From assembly GCA_016866255.1 (NCBI GenBank), contig VGMY01000009.1:20787-84786 (forward strand): DNA of 64,000 bases. Reading direction: 5' to 3'. Made by a program: the position numbers and the translations under genes. Of this stretch, positions 58,445 through 64,000 are shown piece by piece (position 1 is the stretch's first letter; every line of letters starts with the position of its first letter). The DNA comes from Bacteroidota bacterium. GTDB lineage: Bacteria > Bacteroidota > Bacteroidia > Flavobacteriales_D > Crocinitomicaceae. The notes beneath the pieces were generated by a model. That model made no database searches and was not told the DNA's origin. It was given only the letters and a program-made list of their open reading frames with translations.

Positions 58445-58951
58445 ATGATAAATACCATGAATAAGTTTTTTGTGTTAAGCTTGATGTACCTCGCGTTGGC
58501 TTGTGCAGAGAAAGCTCAAAAAAGCGAATTTAAGTCCAGCATTGTTGCCACCGAAGAAAATGAAGAACAATTAAAGCAATCCTTAAGTTCGGTAGAAAAA
58601 GAGGAGCAGGAGCGTTTGAAAAATAGGAGCGAGGTTCAGTTCGATCGAATCGTTCACGATTACGGGAACATTGTAGCCGACGCGGACTATAAAACCGTAT
58701 TTGAATTTCAAAATACCGGTAAGAAACCGCTGTTGGTATTCGATGTCAAAACTTCTTGCGGCTGCACCGTTCCAATGTGGAACAAGAATCCCATTCTGCC
58801 CGGCGCAAAAGACAACATTGAGGTCACGTTTCACCCTAAAGAAAACCAAATCGGGCTTGAAGAGAAGACCGTTACGGTCATGACCAATACGGATCCAGGA
58901 ATCACGGTCTTGCAAATCAAAGCGAACGTGAGCGCAAGAAAGAAATCATGA
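58445..58951 (+). CDS. DUF1573 domain lipoprotein
   Basis: Lipobox LALAC; FDRIVHDYGNIVADADYKTVFEFQNTGKKPLLVFDVKTSCGCTVPMWNKNPILPG. Confidence 0.88.
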   Translation: MINTMNKFFVLSLMYLALACAEKAQKSEFKSSIVATEENEEQLKQSLSSVEKEEQERLKNRSEVQFDRIVHDYGNIVADADYKTVFEFQNTGKKPLLVFDVKTSCGCTVPMWNKNPILPGAKDNIEVTFHPKENQIGLEEKTVTVMTNTDPGITVLQIKANVSARKKS

Positions 58952-59802
58952 AATTACACGTTGTTGATACGGGCTTTTTTAAATTGGATGGAGGTGCCAT
59001 GTTCGGTGTAGTGCCAAAATCCCTTTGGCAGAAAACCAATCCTGCCGATGAAAACAACATGTGCTCTTGGGCTTTGCGTTGCTTGCTCATTGAAGATGGT
59101 CCTCGTTTAATTTTGATGGATTGCGGTATCGGAGATAAGCAAAGTGAGAAGTTTTTTTCGCATTATTTTTTGCATGGAGAGGCCAATCTTTTTTCGAGCT
59201 TGAACCATCTTGGATTCCATCCCGACGACATCACCGACGTCGTGTTAACGCATTTGCATTTCGACCATTGCGGTGGGGCAATTGTTTGGAATGACGCAAA
59301 AAACGGCTATCGTCCTGTTTTTAAAAATGCTACGTATTGGAGCAATGAACAGCATTGGGCATGGGCTACGGTACCAAACCCCCGTGAGAAAGCATCCTTT
59401 TTGTCGGAAAATATTTTACCCTTGCAAGAAAGCGGTCAGTTGAAATTCATCGAACGAACCGGAGATTTTACCAAAAACGTGTTTCCGGGCATCGATATGC
59501 TGTTCGTCGATGGGCATACGGAAAGCATGATGATTCCGCATATTCGATATAAAGGTCGTTCGGTAGTTTTTATGGCGGATTTGTTGCCTAGCGTTGGTCA
59601 TATTCCCTTGCCTTATGTTATGGGATACGATACTCGCCCCTTGCAAACGCTTGTGGAGAAAGAACGGTTTTTGCAAGATGCGCTGGAGAAGCAATATGTC
59701 CTGTTTTTCGAACATGACAGCGTAAATCAGTGTTGTACCTTGGCGAATACAGAACGCGGTATTCGCTTGGACTCGACGTTTTCATTGGCCGATTTAGGAT
59801 GA
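58948..59802 (+). CDS. MBL-fold metallo-hydrolase
   Basis: DVVLTHLHFDHCGGAI (HxHxDH), VDGHTESMMI; ATGA overlap with the previous gene. Confidence 0.93.
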   Translation: MKLHVVDTGFFKLDGGAMFGVVPKSLWQKTNPADENNMCSWALRCLLIEDGPRLILMDCGIGDKQSEKFFSHYFLHGEANLFSSLNHLGFHPDDITDVVLTHLHFDHCGGAIVWNDAKNGYRPVFKNATYWSNEQHWAWATVPNPREKASFLSENILPLQESGQLKFIERTGDFTKNVFPGIDMLFVDGHTESMMIPHIRYKGRSVVFMADLLPSVGHIPLPYVMGYDTRPLQTLVEKERFLQDALEKQYVLFFEHDSVNQCCTLANTERGIRLDSTFSLADLG

Positions 59803-60212
59803 AATTAACTCCGCAACAAATCGTCGAACGCATGTGGGGTGAGGACGCGTTTAGCCAGGAATTGGGCATGGAAATTTTGGATCTAGGGGCGGGATTTTGT
59901 TCTGTTCGCTTGCGCGTTCAGGCGTCTATGGTCAACGGATTTAAAATTGCCCATGGAGGAATTACCTATTCCTTGTCGGACTCAGCAATGGCCTTTGCAG
60001 CTAATGCTCACGGAAAGGTGGCTATGAGCATTGAGACGGCAATATCCCATGTTAAAAAAGCGGTTTTAGGAGATGTTTTGACCGCACATTGCAAAGAATT
60101 AAGTCGTGGAAAAATAGTGGGTAGGTTTGAGGTAGAGGTAAAAAACCAAGAGGAGCAGGTGGTTGCTTTATTCAAAGGCACCGTTTTTTACACGGAGGAA
60201 TCGTGGGGTTGA
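59799..60212 (+). CDS. paaI: PaaI-type hotdog thioesterase
   Basis: Start re-assigned to MKLTPQQIVERMWGEDAFSQELGMEILDLGAGFCSVRLRVQASMVNGFKIAHGGITYSLSDSAMAFAANAHG; ATGA overlap with the MBL gene. Confidence 0.9.
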   Translation: MKLTPQQIVERMWGEDAFSQELGMEILDLGAGFCSVRLRVQASMVNGFKIAHGGITYSLSDSAMAFAANAHGKVAMSIETAISHVKKAVLGDVLTAHCKELSRGKIVGRFEVEVKNQEEQVVALFKGTVFYTEESWG

Positions 60213-60277
60213 AGAAATGCTGGATTAAATGGTGGAGTTCGAAAGGTATTCATGGTTTCGGAATGACGCATAAGCCT

Positions 60278-61573
60278 TTATGGTAATCTAATCACCACCC
60301 TACGGTTTGCCGCCTTTCCTTTTTCGGTTGCGTTCGTCGCGGCAGGATCGCCTTCGCCATGAACTTGAATTTCAATAAGCTCACTGGCTATTCCAAGGTG
60401 AATTAAGGCATTTTTCACCGTTTCACAACGCCGTTTTGCCAGATCCATGTTGTAGGCTTCGTTCCCATCGGAATCGCAATATCCTTGAAGCAGCAGAGGC
60501 CGCCCATTCGGGTTGAAGTCCTTCAATTTTTGCAGTTCTTGGGCTAGGGGTTGATCTGCGTCGTGGTTGAAAAATAGCGTTAAAGGTTTTGGACGTGGGG
60601 CTTCGTTGGGGGTGGGGTCTGTTTTTAAAGGAGTTTCCGTTACATCCTCACGGGTTGAGGATGGATCCATGGGTTTTATTTTTTCCGTCAATGCCGAAAT
60701 GTCGGCAAAATAGATATCCAGGTTTCGAATAAAAAACGCGGATTTACCATCGGCTGAGGCCACAAAGCCCATGTCGTTAGCTTGCGTGTTAAACGGAGCC
60801 CCAATGTTAACGGGCTCTCCCAATTTGCCGTTATTTTCTATCTGCACTTTGAAAATGTCCAAACCACCATAGCCCCCCATTCCGTCGCTGCTAAAATAAA
60901 TGGTGCGGTTATCCGCTGCAATAAAAACGGATCGTTCGTCTCCTTGCGTTGATACTCCCATGATTTGAGGAAAACTCCATTCACCCTGCTGCTTGACGCT
61001 GTAGTACATATCCATGGGGCCATTATAATTCGGCCCGCAGGCTACAATGAACAATTTTCCATCGGCGGATACGGCCATTCCGTCCGTTCCAAATCCGAAG
61101 TTGGCTTGAGATTGCAAACTAAAAAAACGATTGATATTGGCCCCCATACTCCCGGTTTTCACCCAGGTTCCGTTGCGTTTTTCAGCCCGGTAATAAGGAC
61201 CCCCCATGGATCTCCAGTCGCCGGCCCAACTTTGATAATACATTTCCGTGCCGTCGCTGCTAAAGGTAGGTTCATCTTCACCAGAAAACGTATTAATGGA
61301 TGCTAAGGCAACTGGGGCCTGCCAAGCTCCGTTCACGAAGTCGCTTTGAAAAATATCACCGCTGCCTCCGGAGCCGCCGCGACTTGGGCGATGGCTCATG
61401 AAGAACAACGAATTCCCGTTGGGCAACAAGCTGATATTGCATTCCCGATCCTCGGAATTGAGTTGCGGCAGTTCCACAATGTTAATGGGTTGCGAATGTT
61501 GTAGAATTTCGTAGGATTGTGCATGTAATCCCAGGGCCGAAAAAGCGGCGCAAAGCGTGATGAGTTGTTTCAT
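60278..61573 (-). CDS. OmpA-family protein with PD40/WD40-like beta-propeller repeats
   Basis: Repeated EPTFSSDGTEMYY, GMAVSADGKLFIVA, RSVFIAADNRTIYFSSDG; C-terminal OmpA LLLQGYCDSDGNEAYNMDLAKRRCETVKNALIHLGI. Confidence 0.88.
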   Translation of the reverse strand: MKQLITLCAAFSALGLHAQSYEILQHSQPINIVELPQLNSEDRECNISLLPNGNSLFFMSHRPSRGGSGGSGDIFQSDFVNGAWQAPVALASINTFSGEDEPTFSSDGTEMYYQSWAGDWRSMGGPYYRAEKRNGTWVKTGSMGANINRFFSLQSQANFGFGTDGMAVSADGKLFIVACGPNYNGPMDMYYSVKQQGEWSFPQIMGVSTQGDERSVFIAADNRTIYFSSDGMGGYGGLDIFKVQIENNGKLGEPVNIGAPFNTQANDMGFVASADGKSAFFIRNLDIYFADISALTEKIKPMDPSSTREDVTETPLKTDPTPNEAPRPKPLTLFFNHDADQPLAQELQKLKDFNPNGRPLLLQGYCDSDGNEAYNMDLAKRRCETVKNALIHLGIASELIEIQVHGEGDPAATNATEKGKAANRRVVIRLP

Positions 61574-61689
61574 GGTTGTCATAACGAACCCTTTATTTTT
61601 TGGTTACGAACGGAGGTATAGCCAGTCGGGTGGAATATTTCTTATTTTATATCCTTTCCAATGATTCCATCCGCAGCACTTATAACTCG

Positions 61690-61860
61690 ATGTCAAGGAC
61701 TCCAATATCCTCCATCTCATTAAGGGTAAATGGTCGCGAAGGAGCGTTCGAAGTAAATAATGCCAATTTTCTGGCTTGGCTTCAAAATATTTCTAAAACA
61801 AATAGTATTTTAACGGGCTATTACGTTGCTATTACCCATCAACCGTCTTGCACTGAATGA
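61690..61860 (+). CDS. Small hypothetical ORF translationally coupled (ATGA) to the crtY-blh gene
   Basis: 56 aa MSRTPISSISLRVNGREGAFEVNNANFLAWLQNISKTNSILTGYYVAITHQPSCTE; the ATGA at 61857-61860 is shared with the downstream start. Confidence 0.35.
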   Translation: MSRTPISSISLRVNGREGAFEVNNANFLAWLQNISKTNSILTGYYVAITHQPSCTE

Positions 61861-63830
61861 GTTTTACGTCTAATGACCTCTTTGATTATGCTTTCATCGG
61901 TTTGGGCTGTGGTAACGCACTGACGCTGCTACAACTTGAGGAGCGAGGCCTGATTCAAGGCAAACGGATTTTGGTGATCGAACCCGACGACAAACGAAAA
62001 AACGACCGTACCTTTTGTTTTTGGATGGAGCCAAGTAGGGTCGAGGGTGGTTTTTTACAAGATTTAGTTCAAAATACGTGGAACAGTGTTTTTGTTGGTG
62101 GAACCGTTCAATCGCTCGATCCTGTAAAGTATTACCGAGTTCCCGGTGTGGCACTGAATGCTCAAGTCCGCAAGATTTTAGAACGAGCGAGTGCATTGCA
62201 TTTACCAGTACACTACCAAGGCTCAGCGAATATTTTTGAGGGCAAAGCCCTTATTTTGATCGATGGTAAGACCTACACGGCGAACTATGTTTTCGATAAT
62301 CGACCACCGAGTTATGAGGCGCCGAATATATCTGAAGCCCGTTTATTGCAGAGTTTTTCAGGTTGGGAAATACAAACGGAAGAGGCCGTTTTTGACCCTG
62401 AATGTTTCACGATGATGGATTTTAACGTTGAACAAGAAGGAGCCACTCAATTTATGTATGTGTTGCCTTTCGATGAACATCGTGCCCTCGTCGAAATCAC
62501 TCGATTTGGTGAGCAAATCATTACACTGGAACAGGCTGAGGGGGCACTAAAACGCTATCTGGAAAGTCGGTCAATAAGGTATTTAATCCAAGAAAAAGAG
62601 CAGGGGGCTATTCCTATGTTTATTGGTTCAAGAGTTGTTTCAAACCTTCATGAAAAATGGATTAACACCGGAGAACGTGCGGGGATGTTGAAGCCGAGTA
62701 CGGGCTATTCGTTTGAACGTTCTCTAACCTATGCACACCTCGTGGTGCAAAGTATCGTGGATCAAAAACCTTTGTTGCCTTACCGAACTTCGCGATTCCA
62801 TTATTATGATCGCCTCTTGTTGCAATTATTGAGGGACCAACCAAATCACGGAAAACGCATTTTTGAACAATTATTTCAGCGCAATCCTGTAGACAAAGTC
62901 CTTCGATTTTTGGACGAACGCACCAGAATTAAGGAGGATATTGCTTTACTAAGCAGCCTGCCTATTTCTCTATTTTTAACAGCAGTATTTAAGGACATCG
63001 CATGGCGGGCCCCTTCACAATTATTGAAGATACCCCTGATTTTATTGGCGGGTATCGTAGTATACCTCTTATGTTTGTTTCAACAGATTGCGACAGTATA
63101 TGGCCTATTAGGTTTAGGCATGTTGCTTGTCGGTATACCTCACGGTGCCTTAGATCATCTTTATGTTCTGAAAAAGCCCACTGGATTTAATTTATTGAAA
63201 TATGTGTTGGCTTACCTTGCAATGGGAGCATTTGTTTTCGCGTTGTTTTGGGTGTATCCGTTTCTAGGATTGTTGTTTTTTTTAATTTTTTCGTCATGGC
63301 ATTTTGGAAATACCGATTTTTTGGCGTGGGGCAATAAAAATGTCATTCATGGTTTCCTTTGGGGGAGTTATTATTTAGGGGGAATCCTGATAAGCCATGA
63401 AAGGGAATGCGCTCGTATATTATCGGAAATGAACATTCCTACTTGGGAATTGGGGGGCATACCTGACTACGTTTGGGTAATTTGGATTGCAATGGGAGGC
63501 TTTTTCTTACTGGTAAGCCGAAGGAAGTGGGCGATGCTTTGGAGTATTCTAGCTTTATCCTTGTTTTCTTTCCTACCACTGATTGCAGCCTTTGGTGTAT
63601 TTTTTGTTTTTCAACATAGTTTGTACGGGTGGAGTCAGTTAAAGCGCAAGGTACAGAAAACAAACGGGCAATTGTGGATTAGGGCCTTGCCCTTTTCCTT
63701 GGGTTCCATAATCCTTTTATTGTTGGTTTTGACCTTAGTTCCCGTTTCATGGGGACAGGGTTTTATTTTCTTGGCGGCTGTCAGCTTTCCCCACGTTGTT
63801 TATACTGCGCTTAAAAACAGCTCGACTTAA
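61857..63830 (+). CDS. Fusion protein: CrtY-type lycopene beta-cyclase (N) + Brp/Blh-type beta-carotene 15,15'-dioxygenase (C)
   Basis: N-terminal NDRTFCFWMEP, LLQSFSGWEIQTEEAVFDPECFTMMDF, AGMLKPSTGYSFERS, VLRFLDERTRIKEDIALLSSLPISLFLTAVFKD; C-terminal polytopic domain with GIPHGALDHLY, FSSWHFGNTD, FVFQHSLYGW, SFPHVVY; one uninterrupted frame. Confidence 0.9.
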   Translation: MSFTSNDLFDYAFIGLGCGNALTLLQLEERGLIQGKRILVIEPDDKRKNDRTFCFWMEPSRVEGGFLQDLVQNTWNSVFVGGTVQSLDPVKYYRVPGVALNAQVRKILERASALHLPVHYQGSANIFEGKALILIDGKTYTANYVFDNRPPSYEAPNISEARLLQSFSGWEIQTEEAVFDPECFTMMDFNVEQEGATQFMYVLPFDEHRALVEITRFGEQIITLEQAEGALKRYLESRSIRYLIQEKEQGAIPMFIGSRVVSNLHEKWINTGERAGMLKPSTGYSFERSLTYAHLVVQSIVDQKPLLPYRTSRFHYYDRLLLQLLRDQPNHGKRIFEQLFQRNPVDKVLRFLDERTRIKEDIALLSSLPISLFLTAVFKDIAWRAPSQLLKIPLILLAGIVVYLLCLFQQIATVYGLLGLGMLLVGIPHGALDHLYVLKKPTGFNLLKYVLAYLAMGAFVFALFWVYPFLGLLFFLIFSSWHFGNTDFLAWGNKNVIHGFLWGSYYLGGILISHERECARILSEMNIPTWELGGIPDYVWVIWIAMGGFFLLVSRRKWAMLWSILALSLFSFLPLIAAFGVFFVFQHSLYGWSQLKRKVQKTNGQLWIRALPFSLGSIILLLLVLTLVPVSWGQGFIFLAAVSFPHVVYTALKNSST

Positions 63831-63913
63831 AAAACGTTTTGACTTCGTTTGAAGCTCAAGAATTTTCGTTGATTGTTTCTTGGAAATACGCCAACATTGA
63901 CTACTTTTGCCAC

Positions 63914-63998
63914 GGAGAGTTGGCAGAGTGGTCGATTGCGGCGGTCTTGAAAACCGTTGAACCGCGAGGTTCCGGGGGTTCGAATCCCTCACTCTCCG
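63914..63998 (+). tRNA. tRNA-Ser (TGA)
   Basis: Acceptor GGAGAGT pairs with ACTCTCC; anticodon loop CTTGAAA; long variable arm; T-arm GGGGGTTCGAATCCCTC. Confidence 0.92.
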
Positions 63999-64000
63999 CT

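Noticed and set aside
63747-63992. Minus-strand [29 protein letters not shown]...
   Set aside because: Antisense of tRNA-Ser and of the 3' end of crtY-blh; a classic spurious ORF.

Overview
The window is a gene-dense chromosomal segment from a Bacteroidota bacterium, probably Flavobacteriales or a Cryomorphaceae-like marine lineage. Support for this includes gldD/gldE, type IX secretion (T9SS) sorting domains, a PorU-like C25 peptidase, SprB-type repeats and TAnnTTTG promoters. Most of the window is housekeeping: miaB, topA, ssb, folK, clpPX, pdhB, tgt, rsmG, folC, anmK, rplM-rpsI-rpsB-tsf-pyrH-frr, pssA, purS, lpxD, rpmE2 and a Sua5/TsaC-type gene. No CRISPR array, prophage or transposase was seen. 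The stand-out items are as follows. (1) A single 657-aa ORF (61857-63830) joins a complete CrtY-type lycopene cyclase to a C-terminal Brp/Blh-type beta-carotene 15,15'-dioxygenase, so one polypeptide could take lycopene to retinal. (2) A tightly coupled operon runs ECF sigma > crtI > crtB > idi > 6-PTPS/QueD homologue. It lies beside a photolyase/peroxiredoxin group, with TTGTTTAA-type inverted and direct repeats upstream of the sigma gene. (3) The ~810 bp non-coding convergent region 25913-26724 holds two nearly identical 170-bp direct repeats built from three nested or competing inverted repeats. It is flanked by a further 19-bp direct repeat and another repeat-like element. (4) A PorV/PorQ-like protein is paired with a 1722-aa PorU2-like C25 peptidase. 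All family assignments come from reading the translations; no database search was run.
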